From Ideonella_A intermedia_A (GTDB lineage Bacteria; Pseudomonadota; Gammaproteobacteria; Burkholderiales; Burkholderiaceae_C), in the NCBI GenBank assembly GCA_943370175.1, contig CALRPU020000004.1:112906-176905 (forward strand): a stretch of 64,000 nt of DNA, written 5' to 3'. Below, one piece after another: positions 1 to 8,372 of this stretch; the stretch's first letter is position 1, and each line of letters starts with the position of its first letter. The position numbers and the translations under genes were made by a program. The notes beneath the pieces are model-generated. The model had not been told where the DNA came from. It worked only from the letters and a program-made list of their open reading frames with translations, and did not search any database.

Positions 1-191
1 GCGGACACGCCGCCCGAGCCACCGGCGACCATCCACGTCATCGAGCATCGACCAACTGCGTTTTATACCGCGCACGCCCCGTTCAGGCTATCGCCGAGAT
101 CAACCGACACAACTTCTTGGGCGGCCCCCGCATGGGAAACTCTCGGCCCATCCGACATTGACGTGCGCGCCCCTGGCGCCACCTGACCCTC
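1..191. other. Region upstream of trxB, no gene called
   Basis: No complete gene is visible here. On the minus strand a TATAAA hexamer (complement of positions 62-67) lies 13 nt before an ATG at 48-46 whose frame stays open to the window edge. In Burkholderiales ftsK is often divergent from trxB, so this could be an ftsK promoter and start. Only 16 codons are visible, which is too few to call. No clear plus-strand promoter for trxB was recognised. Confidence 0.4.
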
Positions 192-1142
192 ATGACCACC
201 ACGACGCCACATGCCAAGGTCCTCATTCTCGGCTCCGGTCCCGCCGGGTACAGCGCGGCCATTTACGCCGCACGCGCCAATCTGGAACCCATGCTAATCA
301 CGGGCATGGCGCAAGGCGGGCAGCTGATGACCACCACCGAGGTCGACAACTGGCCGGCCGACGTCGCTGGCGTGATGGGCCCGGACCTGATGCAGCGGTT
401 CCAGCAGCACGCCGAACGCTTCAACACGCGCATCGTCTTTGACCACATCAACAGCGTCGATTTCAGCCAGCGCCCGTTCACCTTGACGGGTGACTCTGGC
501 CAGTACACCTGCGACGCCTTGATCGTCGCCACCGGCGCCTCGGCCAAGTACCTGGGCCTGCCGTCGGAACAGCAGTTCATGGGCCGCGGCGTCAGCGGCT
601 GCGCCACCTGCGACGGTTTTTTCTACCGCGGCCAGGAGGTGTGCGTGGTGGGCGGCGGCAACACGGCCGTCGAGGAGGCGCTGTACCTGTCGAACATCGC
701 CAGCAAGGTGCATCTGGTGCACCGCCGCGACAAGTTCCGGGCGGAAGCCATCCTCATCGACAAGCTCATGGACAAGGTACGCGCCGGCTCAATGCAGCTG
801 CACTTGTGGCAAACGTTGGACGAGGTGCTGGGCGACGCCAGCGGTGTCACGGGGGTTCGGCTGAAGAACACGCAGGACGGCAGCACGAACGACCTGACGC
901 TGAAGGGCTGCTTCATTGCCATCGGCCACCAGCCCAACACCGACATCTTCAAGGGCCACCTGGAGATGAAAGACGGCTACATCGTCACGCGCAGCGGCCT
1001 GAACGGCATGGCCACACAGACGAGCGTCCCCGGGGTCTTCGCCGCGGGCGATGTGCAGGACCACATCTACCGCCAGGCGATCACCAGTGCCGGCACAGGC
1101 TGCATGGCCGCCCTGGACGCCCAGCGCTTCCTGGAGCAGTGA
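192..1142 (+). CDS. trxB: Thioredoxin-disulfide reductase
   Basis: FAD-dependent cytosolic enzyme that uses NADPH to reduce thioredoxin. The 316 residues match the low-molecular-weight bacterial family. Visible motifs are the FAD-binding GSGPAG (residues 14-19), the redox-active CATC (137-140), the NADP-binding GGGNTA (154-159) with the HRRDKFRA phosphate-binding stretch just after (177-184), and the C-terminal FAD motif around GVFAAGDV. The ATG at 192 gives a normal N-terminus. No Shine-Dalgarno sequence is obvious. It stands alone on the plus strand before the L28/L33 operon, which has its own promoter. Confidence 0.97.
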   Translation: MTTTTPHAKVLILGSGPAGYSAAIYAARANLEPMLITGMAQGGQLMTTTEVDNWPADVAGVMGPDLMQRFQQHAERFNTRIVFDHINSVDFSQRPFTLTGDSGQYTCDALIVATGASAKYLGLPSEQQFMGRGVSGCATCDGFFYRGQEVCVVGGGNTAVEEALYLSNIASKVHLVHRRDKFRAEAILIDKLMDKVRAGSMQLHLWQTLDEVLGDASGVTGVRLKNTQDGSTNDLTLKGCFIAIGHQPNTDIFKGHLEMKDGYIVTRSGLNGMATQTSVPGVFAAGDVQDHIYRQAITSAGTGCMAALDAQRFLEQ

Positions 1143-1167
1143 TGCCACAAATTTCGGCAAATTTCTG

Positions 1168-1175
1168 GCTATAAT
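1168..1175 (+). promoter_or_regulatory. -10 element of the rpmB-rpmG promoter
   Basis: GCTATAAT contains a perfect TATAAT at 1170-1175, about 148 nt before the rpmB start and 28 nt after the trxB stop. No convincing -35 hexamer is visible at 16-18 bp. A long leader (about 140 nt) remains before rpmB. I see no specific regulatory structure in it. Confidence 0.6.
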
Positions 1176-1323
1176 CATAGTCTTTGCCGAAAGTGGCTGC
1201 CCTTCCTTGAACGGAAGCCAGCCCCACAGGGATTCCATCAGGTGGACGGTTCGCGGCATCGCCACCACCTGCTCTGCAGTCTCTGCCCCAAACCAGATCC
1301 GATTCACAGATGGGAGAAGCGTG

Positions 1324-1557
1324 ATGGCACGCGTCTGTCAAGTCACGGGCAAGCGCCCGATGGTGGGAAACAATGTTTCCCACGCCAACAACAAGACCAA
1401 GCGTCGCTTCCTGCCGAACCTGCAATACCGCCGGTTCTGGCTCGAAACCGAGAACCGCTGGGTGCGCCTGCGCATTTCGAATGCGGCGCTGCGCCTGATC
1501 GACAAAGTGGGCATCGAACAGGTCGTCGCCGACCTGCGCGCCCGCGGCGAACTGTGA
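1324..1557 (+). CDS. rpmB: 50S ribosomal protein L28
   Basis: Large-subunit ribosomal protein of 77 residues, the family's usual length. It begins MARVCQVTGKRP and contains the conserved GNNVSHANNKTKRRF stretch, both diagnostic for bL28. It is the first gene of the rpmB-rpmG pair, 26 nt upstream of rpmG, as in most proteobacteria. The ATG at 1324 follows GGAGAAGCG, a good ribosome binding site. Expression is probably driven by the TATAAT at 1170. Confidence 0.97.
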   Translation: MARVCQVTGKRPMVGNNVSHANNKTKRRFLPNLQYRRFWLETENRWVRLRISNAALRLIDKVGIEQVVADLRARGEL

Positions 1558-1583
1558 ACCCCGCTGAATCAAGGAACTGAATC

Positions 1584-1751
1584 ATGGCCAAGGGTGGACG
1601 CGAAAAGATCAAGCTGGAATCTTCTGCCGGCACGGGTCACTTCTACACGACCGACAAGAACAAGAAGACCACGCCTGAAAAGATCGAAATCATGAAGTTC
1701 GATCCGAAGGCGCGAAAGCACGTGATGTACAAGGAAACCAAGCTGCGCTGA
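1584..1751 (+). CDS. rpmG: 50S ribosomal protein L33
   Basis: Large-subunit protein bL33, 55 residues, starting MAKGGREKIKLESSAGTGHF. There are no cysteines, so this is the zinc-independent (C-minus) form rather than the CxxC zinc-ribbon form. It follows rpmB by 26 nt with AAGGAACTGAATC as ribosome binding site, and is followed by a strong intrinsic terminator, so rpmBG is a closed two-gene operon. Confidence 0.97.
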   Translation: MAKGGREKIKLESSAGTGHFYTTDKNKKTTPEKIEIMKFDPKARKHVMYKETKLR

Positions 1752-1775
1752 TCCCCAGCCGCTCGGTTGTTCGCC

Positions 1776-1809
1776 AACCCGCCCGGTGCCTGCACCGCGC
1801 GGGTTTTTT
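1776..1809 (+). terminator. Intrinsic terminator of rpmB-rpmG
   Basis: Hairpin with outer stem AACCCGC/GCGGGTT (1776-1782 with 1799-1805) and inner stem GGTGC/GCACC, followed by a run of six T. It lies 24 nt after the rpmG stop. Confidence 0.85.
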
Positions 1810-1918
1810 GTTGCCTGCTTTTTTGACGCTTGATCGGTCGGAGACTGTCCTCCGATGCCCGCGGCCCACAGCCTTTCAGGCCCCAGCAGGCCTCGGCGAG
1901 CTGGCGCGCTGCGGCCAT

Positions 1919-1943
1919 GAAAAAGCCCCGCCAAGGCGGGGCT
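1919..1943 (-). terminator. Intrinsic terminator of the OmpA-domain gene
   Basis: On the minus strand the perfect stem AGCCCCGCC/GGCGGGGCT with a 2-nt loop is followed by TTTT. It lies 27 nt after the stop of the OmpA-family gene. The plus strand lacks an equivalent T-run. Confidence 0.85.
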
Positions 1944-1970
1944 CATTCGAATGGGCGTGAGCCCAAGCGA

Positions 1971-2660
1971 TCACTTGCGGGTGCGCGTGCCCACCACTTC
2001 GATTTCCACGCGGCGGTTCTTGGCGCGGCCTTCGGAGGTCTTGTTGTCGGCCACCGGTTGCTTTTCGCCCTTGCCCTCGGTGTAGACGCGGTTCTTCTCG
2101 ACGCCCTTGCTCACCAGGTAGGCCTTGACCGCTTCCGAGCGGCGGACCGACAGCTTCTGGTTGTAAGCATCGCTGCCGACGGAGTCGGTGTGACCCACGG
2201 CGATGATGACTTCCAGGTTGATGCCCGACATCTTGCTGACGAGGTCGTCCAGCTTGGCCTTGCCTTCCGGCTTCAGCACCGACTTGTCAAAGTCGAAGAA
2301 CGCGTCGGCTGCGAAGGTGACCTTCTCGCTCGTCGGGGCGGCAGGCGCGACAACCGGCGGGGCGGTCGGAGCGGCGGCGGGCGCCGGGGCCGGGGCGCTG
2401 GGCTTCGGTGCGGCAGCAGGTGCCGGGGCCGGAGCGGGGGCCGGGGCGGCAGCCTTCAGGGCGCCATCGCAGCCTGCAGCCGCGGTGGCCGGAGTCCACG
2501 AAGAATCGCGCCAGCACAGCTCATTGGTGCCGTTCTTCCAAACGATGCCATTGCTGTTCACCCAGTTGTCGATGGTCTTGGCTTGGGCAAAGGCGCCCGT
2601 GCTTGCAACGGCGAGAGCAGCGGTTGCGAAGAGCGACGCCACATTGTTCAGTTTCTTCAT
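1971..2660 (-). CDS. OmpA-family peptidoglycan-binding outer-membrane protein
   Basis: A 229-residue exported protein. Residues 1-26 form a signal peptide ending AFA-Q. Residues 69-110 are an Ala/Pro linker. Residues 115-225 are an OmpA-like domain with the FFDFDKSVLKPEGK strand, HTDS (157-160) and the peptidoglycan-contact AKNRR motif near 213. There is no eight-stranded barrel, so it is the short periplasmic/OM-anchored type common in Burkholderiales, which holds the outer membrane to the cell wall. Two Cys (49, 64) in the N-terminal region could form a disulfide. The start at 2660 follows GAGGAGAACC. A longer upstream frame has no signal peptide and was ignored. Divergent from gyrA. Confidence 0.92.
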   Translation of the reverse strand: MKKLNNVASLFATAALAVASTGAFAQAKTIDNWVNSNGIVWKNGTNELCWRDSSWTPATAAAGCDGALKAAAPAPAPAPAPAAAPKPSAPAPAPAAAPTAPPVVAPAAPTSEKVTFAADAFFDFDKSVLKPEGKAKLDDLVSKMSGINLEVIIAVGHTDSVGSDAYNQKLSVRRSEAVKAYLVSKGVEKNRVYTEGKGEKQPVADNKTSEGRAKNRRVEIEVVGTRTRK

Positions 2661-2856
2661 GGTTCTCCTCTCGAGGGAAAGCGCAGTGATTTCTGCAAAA
2701 CGTCCGAACTGATCCGGAAAATACTGGCAAACCCTTGCTTTTGCAGGTGCCCGCCACTTGCCGGATTGTGCCATAGGGCTCCGAGCGAACCTGAAATCGC
2801 CAACGGCGGCGGCGCAGCCGGCGTGCAATGTTGCGCAGGTGCCACATCTGCGGCCA

Positions 2857-2864
2857 CTTAGAAT
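2857..2864 (+). promoter_or_regulatory. -10 element of the gyrA promoter
   Basis: CTTAGAAT (hexamer TAGAAT at 2859-2864), 54 nt before the gyrA start, in the divergent ompA-gyrA spacer. It resembles the recurrent CCTA(C/G)A(A/C)T element seen elsewhere in this window. Confidence 0.5.
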
Positions 2865-2918
2865 CGCGAACTTGGTCCTTTCGGGCCCTTGCCGCCTGCG
2901 CGGTGGGGCCACTGCCGC

Positions 2919-5603
2919 ATGACACAGTTCGCCAAAGAAACCCTGCCGATCAGCCTCGAAGAAGAGATGCGGCGGTCGTACCTCGATTACGCGATGAGCG
3001 TCATCGTGGGCCGCGCCCTGCCCGACGCGCGAGACGGCTTGAAACCCGTGCACCGCCGCGCCCTGTTCGCCATGCACGAGCTGAACAACGACTGGAACCG
3101 GCCTTACAAGAAGTCGGCCCGCATCGTGGGCGACGTCATCGGCAAGTACCACCCGCACGGCGACCAGTCGGTGTACGACACCATCGTTCGCATGGCGCAG
3201 GACTTCTCGATGCGCCACATGCTGGTCGACGGCCAGGGCAACTTCGGCTCGGTCGACGGCGACAACGCCGCGGCCATGCGATACACCGAAATCCGCCTGT
3301 CGAAAATCGCCCACGAGATGCTGGCCGACCTCGACAAGGAGACAGTGGACTTCGGGCCCAATTACGACGGCAGCGAAAAAGAGCCGTTGGTGATGCCGTC
3401 GCGCCTGCCCAACCTGCTGGTCAACGGGTCAGGCGGCATCGCGGTGGGGATGGCCACGAACATCCCGCCGCACAACCTCAACGAGGTGATCGACGCCTGC
3501 CAGCACCTGTTGCGTCACCCGGAGGCGACCGTTGATGAGCTGATCGAGATCGTGCCCGCGCCCGACTTTCCGACGGCCGGCATCATCTATGGCACGGCGG
3601 GCGTGCGGGAGGGCTACCGCACTGGCCGCGGCCGCGTGGTGATGCGCGCAAAGTGCCACTTTGAAGACATCGACCGGGGTCAGCGTCAGGCCATCATCGT
3701 CGACGAAATCCCCTACCAGGTGAACAAGAAGAACCTGCTCGAGCGCATGGCCGAGCTGGTTCATGAGAAAAAGCTCGAGGGCATCAGCCACATTCAGGAC
3801 GAATCAGACAAGTCCGGCATGCGCGTGGTGATCGAGCTCAAGCGCGGCGAAGTGCCCGAGGTGGTGCTGAACAACCTGTACAAGCAGACGCAGCTGCAGG
3901 ACACCTTCGGCATGAACATGGTGGCGCTGATCGACAACCAGCCCAAGCTGTGCAACCTGAAGGACCTGATCGCCATCTTTCTGGAGCACCGGCGCGAGGT
4001 GGTGACGCGGCGCACGGTGTTCGAATTGCGCAAGGCGCGCGAACGCGGTCATGTGCTGGAGGGCCTGGCCGTGGCCCTCGCCAACATCGACGAGTTCATT
4101 GAAACCATCAAGAACTCGCCCACGCCCCCCGTGGCCAAGACCGCCCTGATGGGCAAAAGCTGGGATTCGTCGATGGTGCGCGACATGCTGTCGCGGGCCG
4201 AAGGCCAGACCCCCGGCGGCCGCGATGCGTTTCGCCCCGAGGGTCTGCACCCGAGCTTTGGTCTGCAAGCCGACGGCCTGTACCGCCTGAGCGAGGACCA
4301 GGCGGGCGAGATCCTGCAGATGCGCCTGCAGCGCCTGACCGGCCTGGAGCAGGACAAGATCCTGGGTGAATACAAGGATGTGATGGCCGAGATCGCCGAC
4401 TTGCTGGACATCCTGGCGACACCGGCGCGGGTCACCACGATCATGTCGAACGAGCTGGCCGCCATCAAGCAGGAGTTCGGTCAGACCAAGGTCGGTGCGC
4501 GCCGCAGCGAGATCGTGCTCAATGCGCAGGACCTTGGCACCGAGGACCTGATCACGCCGACCGACATGGTCGTCACGCTGTCCCACACCGGCTACATCAA
4601 GAGCCAGCCCTTGGGCGAGTACCGGGCGCAGAAGCGCGGCGGCCGCGGCAAGCAGGCCACGCAGACGAAAGACGACGACTGGATCGACCAGCTCTTCATC
4701 GCCAACACCCACGACTACATCCTGTGTTTCACGACCCGCGGCCGGGTGTACTGGCTCAAGGTGTGGGAAGTGCCGCAAGGGTCGCGCAATTCGCGCGGCA
4801 AGCCAATCGTCAACATGTTCCCGCTGCAGCCTGGCGAGAAGGTCAACGTGGTGCTGCCGCTGACCGGTGCAGCGCGCAGCTTCCCCGCCAGCCAGTACGT
4901 GTTCATGGCCAGTGCGCAGGGCGTGGTCAAGAAGACCGGCCTGGACGAATTCAGCAACCCGCGCAAGGCCGGCATCATCGCGGTGGACCTGGACGACGGC
5001 GACTTCCTGATTGGCGCCGCGCTCACCGACGGCCAGCACGACGTGATGCTGTTCAGCGACGGCGGCAAGGCGGTGCGTTTTGACGAGGACGACGTGCGAC
5101 CCATGGGGCGCAATGCCCGCGGCGTGCGCGGCATGATGCTCGAAGAGGGCCAGAGCGTCATCGCGATGCTGGTCGCCGAGGACGAGGCGCAAAGCGTGTT
5201 GACCGCCACCGAAAATGGCTTCGGCAAGCGCACCAGCATCGTGGAGTACACCCGCCACGGCCGCGGCACAAAGGGGATGATCGCGATCCAGCAGAGCGAG
5301 CGCAATGGCAAGGTCGTCGCGGCCACGCTGGTTCGACCCGACGACGAGATCATGCTGATCACCGACAAGGGCGTGCTGGTGCGCACGCGCGTGTCGGAAA
5401 TCAGGGAACTGGGCCGTGCGACCCAGGGTGTGACCTTGATGGCGCTCGACGCCGGCTCCAAACTGATCGGCTTGCAACGCATCGTCGAAAACGACGCCAA
5501 CGCCGACGCAACGCTTTCCGCGGACGCCGAGACCGACCCGTCGGCCGACGCCGGCGACCCCTTGATCGACCCGGACCCCTCCGGCAACCAGGACCCGAAT
5601 TGA
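2919..5603 (+). CDS. gyrA: DNA gyrase subunit A
   Basis: Breakage-reunion subunit of DNA gyrase, 894 residues. The catalytic tyrosine is Tyr122 in AAAMRYTEIR, and numbering matches E. coli exactly in this region. The C-terminal wrapping domain has a GyrA-box, QKRGGRG, after EYRA. The tail is acidic (Asp-rich, last ~35 residues). The quinolone-resistance region reads GDQSVYD, so residue 83 is Gln where Ser or Thr is usual, while Asp87 is kept. ATG at 2919 was chosen over an upstream GTG because MTQFAKETLPISLEEEM is the conserved N-terminus. It probably co-transcribes with the overlapping DUF2059 gene. Confidence 0.98.
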   Translation: MTQFAKETLPISLEEEMRRSYLDYAMSVIVGRALPDARDGLKPVHRRALFAMHELNNDWNRPYKKSARIVGDVIGKYHPHGDQSVYDTIVRMAQDFSMRHMLVDGQGNFGSVDGDNAAAMRYTEIRLSKIAHEMLADLDKETVDFGPNYDGSEKEPLVMPSRLPNLLVNGSGGIAVGMATNIPPHNLNEVIDACQHLLRHPEATVDELIEIVPAPDFPTAGIIYGTAGVREGYRTGRGRVVMRAKCHFEDIDRGQRQAIIVDEIPYQVNKKNLLERMAELVHEKKLEGISHIQDESDKSGMRVVIELKRGEVPEVVLNNLYKQTQLQDTFGMNMVALIDNQPKLCNLKDLIAIFLEHRREVVTRRTVFELRKARERGHVLEGLAVALANIDEFIETIKNSPTPPVAKTALMGKSWDSSMVRDMLSRAEGQTPGGRDAFRPEGLHPSFGLQADGLYRLSEDQAGEILQMRLQRLTGLEQDKILGEYKDVMAEIADLLDILATPARVTTIMSNELAAIKQEFGQTKVGARRSEIVLNAQDLGTEDLITPTDMVVTLSHTGYIKSQPLGEYRAQKRGGRGKQATQTKDDDWIDQLFIANTHDYILCFTTRGRVYWLKVWEVPQGSRNSRGKPIVNMFPLQPGEKVNVVLPLTGAARSFPASQYVFMASAQGVVKKTGLDEFSNPRKAGIIAVDLDDGDFLIGAALTDGQHDVMLFSDGGKAVRFDEDDVRPMGRNARGVRGMMLEEGQSVIAMLVAEDEAQSVLTATENGFGKRTSIVEYTRHGRGTKGMIAIQQSERNGKVVAATLVRPDDEIMLITDKGVLVRTRVSEIRELGRATQGVTLMALDAGSKLIGLQRIVENDANADATLSADAETDPSADAGDPLIDPDPSGNQDPN

Positions 5604-6241
5604 CCCTCACCCCCACGTCAACGATCAGGCGCGGCATCGCCTTGGCCATGGTCGCGGCGTCTGCAGCCGCATGGTGTCCGTTGGCCCATGCCCAGAGCAC
5701 GCCGGCCAAGAAAGAGTTGATCGCCAAGCTCATTCAGCTGCAAACCCCGGGCATCGAGCAACTGGCCCGCAGCTTGGTTGAACAGCCGGCGGCGCAGTTG
5801 CTGCGCGAAGCCGCTCAGGTGCTGCAGACGCGCGTCGCACCAGAGCAACGCGACGCCACCGCCAAGAAGATCCAGGACAGCGCCAAGAAGTACGTCGACG
5901 AGGCCGCCCCCCTGTTGCGCGACCGCGCGCTCAAGCTCGCGCCAACCACCCTCGGCGCGGCCTACGATGAGAAGTTCAGCGAAGAAGAGCTCAAGCAGCT
6001 GCTGGCCTGGCTGGACTCGCCGTTGAACAAGAAGTACCAACAGGTGACCCCGGACTTGCAAAACGCATTCGTGCAAAAGCTCGTGGCCGACGCGCGCCCG
6101 GTGGTCGACCCCAAGCTGCAGACACTGGACCAATCCATCCGCACGGCGCTTGGCCTGCCCCCGGCGCAGCCGACCTCGCCCCCGCCGGCGAGAGCGTCCG
6201 CACCCAAAGCCCCGACCGGCGGCGCCTCCGGCGGCAAGTGA
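5600..6241 (+). CDS. DUF2059-family exported protein
   Basis: Protein of 213 residues with an Arg-Arg n-region and hydrophobic core (residues 10-30) ending AHA-Q, a likely signal peptide, so periplasmic. The body is helical and rich in Leu, Gln and Lys, with the DUF2059-like segment YDEKFSEEELKQLLAWLDSP near 115-135. The C-terminus is Pro/Ala-rich and low complexity. It starts at TTG 5600, overlapping the gyrA stop by 4 nt, which implies translational coupling. An internal ATG at 5648 would cut off the signal peptide n-region. The function of the family is not established. Confidence 0.75.
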   Translation: MTLTPTSTIRRGIALAMVAASAAAWCPLAHAQSTPAKKELIAKLIQLQTPGIEQLARSLVEQPAAQLLREAAQVLQTRVAPEQRDATAKKIQDSAKKYVDEAAPLLRDRALKLAPTTLGAAYDEKFSEEELKQLLAWLDSPLNKKYQQVTPDLQNAFVQKLVADARPVVDPKLQTLDQSIRTALGLPPAQPTSPPPARASAPKAPTGGASGGK

Positions 6242-6288
6242 CCGCAGGCCGCAACGCCCCACCCATTGCCGAATTGAGCTCAACGTCC

Positions 6289-7395
6289 ATGGCAGACACG
6301 ACGCCCCCGACCCACCCCGCGCTGCTTGCCCTGCGCGAGCGCATCGACGCCGTGGACGTCGAACTGCTCAGCCTGCTGAACCGCCGGGCGGCGTTGGCGC
6401 AGGAGGTGGGCGAGGTCAAGAAGCACGAGGGCTCGCCGGCCTTCCGGCCCGAGCGCGAGGCGCAGGTCATCGACGGCATGAAGCGCCGCAACGCCGGTCC
6501 GCTGCTGCGTGACAGCGTGGCGCCCATCTGGCGCGAAATCATGTCGGCCTGCCGCGCACTGGAGTCGCCCACGCGGGTGGCCTACCTCGGGCCGGCGGGC
6601 ACGTTCAGCGAAGAAGCGGCCCTGGGGTTTTTCGGATCGTCGATCACGCGCGTCTTGTGCGCCAATGCCGACGAGGTGTTTCACGCGACGAGTGCCGGCG
6701 CGGCCGACTTTGGTGTGGTGCCAGTGGAGAACTCGAGCGAAGGGGTGGTCACCCGCTCGCTCGACTTGTTCCTGACCACGCCGCTGATCATCATCGGCGA
6801 AACCAGCCTGTACGTGCGCCACAACCTGCTGCGCAAAGACAACAGCGCATCCGGCATCGAGGCGGTGTGCGCCCACCCGCAAGCGCTGGCCCAATGCCAC
6901 GGGTGGCTCAGCCATCACCTGCCTCTGGCGGAACGGCGTCCGGTGTCCAGCAACGCGGAAGGCGCTCGGCTTGCCAGCCAGGATGCGCGCCTGGCCGGCA
7001 TCGCCAGCACGCGCGCGGCCACCGAATTCGGCCTCCACGTGGTGTCTCCAGCGATTCAGGACGATGCCCACAACCGAACCCGGTTTGCCATCGTCGCCCA
7101 CCCGGAAAAGCACCCGCAACCCAAGGCCTCAGGCAACGATTGCACCAGCCTCGTGGTCTCTGTCCCCAACAAGCCGGGGGCCGTGCACGACCTGCTGTCG
7201 CCGCTGAAGGAACACGGCGTGTCGATGACCCGGTTCGAGTCCCGCCCGGCCCGCTCGGGCCAGTGGGAGTACTACTTCTACATCGACCTGCAAGGCCACC
7301 CCGACCAGCGCCACGTGGCGGCGGCCCTGAGCGAGCTGCGCGAGGCCTGTGCCTTCTTCAAGGTGCTCGGGACCTACCCCATCGACAGCCATTGA
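6289..7395 (+). CDS. pheA: Bifunctional chorismate mutase / prephenate dehydratase (P-protein)
   Basis: Converts chorismate to prephenate and then to phenylpyruvate for phenylalanine synthesis. There are 368 residues. The AroQ-type mutase domain is at 10-92 (LRERIDAVDVELLSLLNRRA). The dehydratase domain is at about 95-275, opening RVAYLGPAGTFSEEA and containing the catalytic TRF in HNRTRFAIV. The C-terminal ACT domain (SVPNKPGAVHDLL, then ESRP) senses phenylalanine. I chose ATG 6289. A GTG at 6238 overlapping the upstream stop would add 17 atypical residues. Neighbours tyrA and aroA form the aromatic block. serC, usual just upstream in this order, is absent. Confidence 0.95.
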   Translation: MADTTPPTHPALLALRERIDAVDVELLSLLNRRAALAQEVGEVKKHEGSPAFRPEREAQVIDGMKRRNAGPLLRDSVAPIWREIMSACRALESPTRVAYLGPAGTFSEEAALGFFGSSITRVLCANADEVFHATSAGAADFGVVPVENSSEGVVTRSLDLFLTTPLIIIGETSLYVRHNLLRKDNSASGIEAVCAHPQALAQCHGWLSHHLPLAERRPVSSNAEGARLASQDARLAGIASTRAATEFGLHVVSPAIQDDAHNRTRFAIVAHPEKHPQPKASGNDCTSLVVSVPNKPGAVHDLLSPLKEHGVSMTRFESRPARSGQWEYYFYIDLQGHPDQRHVAAALSELREACAFFKVLGTYPIDSH

Positions 7396-7400
7396 CCGCC

Positions 7401-8306
7401 GTGACCGACGTCTCCGTTCTCCACGTGAAGCGCCTGGCCGTGATTGGTTGCGGCCTGATCGGCGGGTCGTTCGCACTCGCCATGAAGGGCGCCGGGCTGG
7501 TCGACTCGGTCATTGGCCTGAGCAACTCCACGCGATCCCTCGACAAGGCCCGCGCGCTGGGTGTGATCGACGAAGCAGCGGCCAGCCCGGGTGAAGCCGC
7601 CGAGGGCGCCGACGTCATCCTCGTGTCGGTGCCGGTAGCCGCCACCGAGGCCGTGTTGCGCGGCGTGCGGGACGTGATGCGCCACGACGCCCTGTTGATG
7701 GACGTGGGCAGCACCAAGCGCGACGTGGTCGACACCGCGCGGCGCGTGCTTCGCGAGCGCCTGATGAACTTCGTTCCTGCGCACCCCATCGCCGGCAAGG
7801 AGGTCGCCGGCGTCGAACACGCGGACGCCCGCCTGTACCAATCGCGGCAGGTCATCCTCACGCCCATTGGCCAGACCAGCCCAGGCCTGCTGCGCACCGC
7901 TGAGGCCCTCTGGCAGGCTGTCGGCGCCCAGGTCCGTCAGATGTCGCCCGAGAACCACGACGCGACATTCGCCGCCGTCAGCCACTTGCCACACCTGCTT
8001 GCGTTCGCCTACTTCAACGCCATGCTGGGCCAGCCGGCCGGGGCGGACTATCTGGCGATGGGAGGGCCGGGATTCCGCGACTTCACCCGCATCGCAGCGA
8101 GCGACCCCACGGTTTGGCGAGACATTCTCTCGGCCAACCGCGAAGAAGTGCTCAAGCAGTCGCAACGTTTCCGCCATGCCTTGGAGGCCATGGAGCACGT
8201 GATGCGAAGCAACAACCTCGAGGCCCTGGAGGGCCTGATCCGGATTGCCTCCGACGGCCGTGCCCACTGGCAACCCGCCGGTGGCAAGCGCAACACCGAC
8301 CGCTGA
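7401..8306 (+). CDS. tyrA: Prephenate dehydrogenase family protein
   Basis: NAD(P)-dependent oxidative decarboxylation of prephenate (or arogenate) toward tyrosine. The 301 residues carry the Rossmann GCGLIG at 16-21, DVGSTK, and the HPIAGKEVAGVEHA substrate-side motif. The start is GTG 7401, 5 nt after the pheA stop. A TTG at 7392 overlapping that stop is the alternative, giving three more residues. There is no ACT domain, so feedback control by tyrosine would have to be direct or absent. Co-transcribed with pheA and aroA-cmk. Confidence 0.93.
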   Translation: MTDVSVLHVKRLAVIGCGLIGGSFALAMKGAGLVDSVIGLSNSTRSLDKARALGVIDEAAASPGEAAEGADVILVSVPVAATEAVLRGVRDVMRHDALLMDVGSTKRDVVDTARRVLRERLMNFVPAHPIAGKEVAGVEHADARLYQSRQVILTPIGQTSPGLLRTAEALWQAVGAQVRQMSPENHDATFAAVSHLPHLLAFAYFNAMLGQPAGADYLAMGGPGFRDFTRIAASDPTVWRDILSANREEVLKQSQRFRHALEAMEHVMRSNNLEALEGLIRIASDGRAHWQPAGGKRNTDR

Positions 8307-8372
8307 ACGACCAATCGACCGAACGACCGAACTGCCGCGCGGCAGCAAGTGCCACGGCGAGTAGCCCCCACG

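Noticed and set aside
1..48. Possible minus-strand gene start (ftsK) at the window edge
   Set aside because: Only 16 codons are visible and they do not match an N-terminus I recognise.
3804..5477. A 557-codon minus-strand open frame opposite gyrA
   Set aside because: His/Gln/Leu-rich nonsense composition typical of antisense shadows in high-G+C genes; gyrA is certain.
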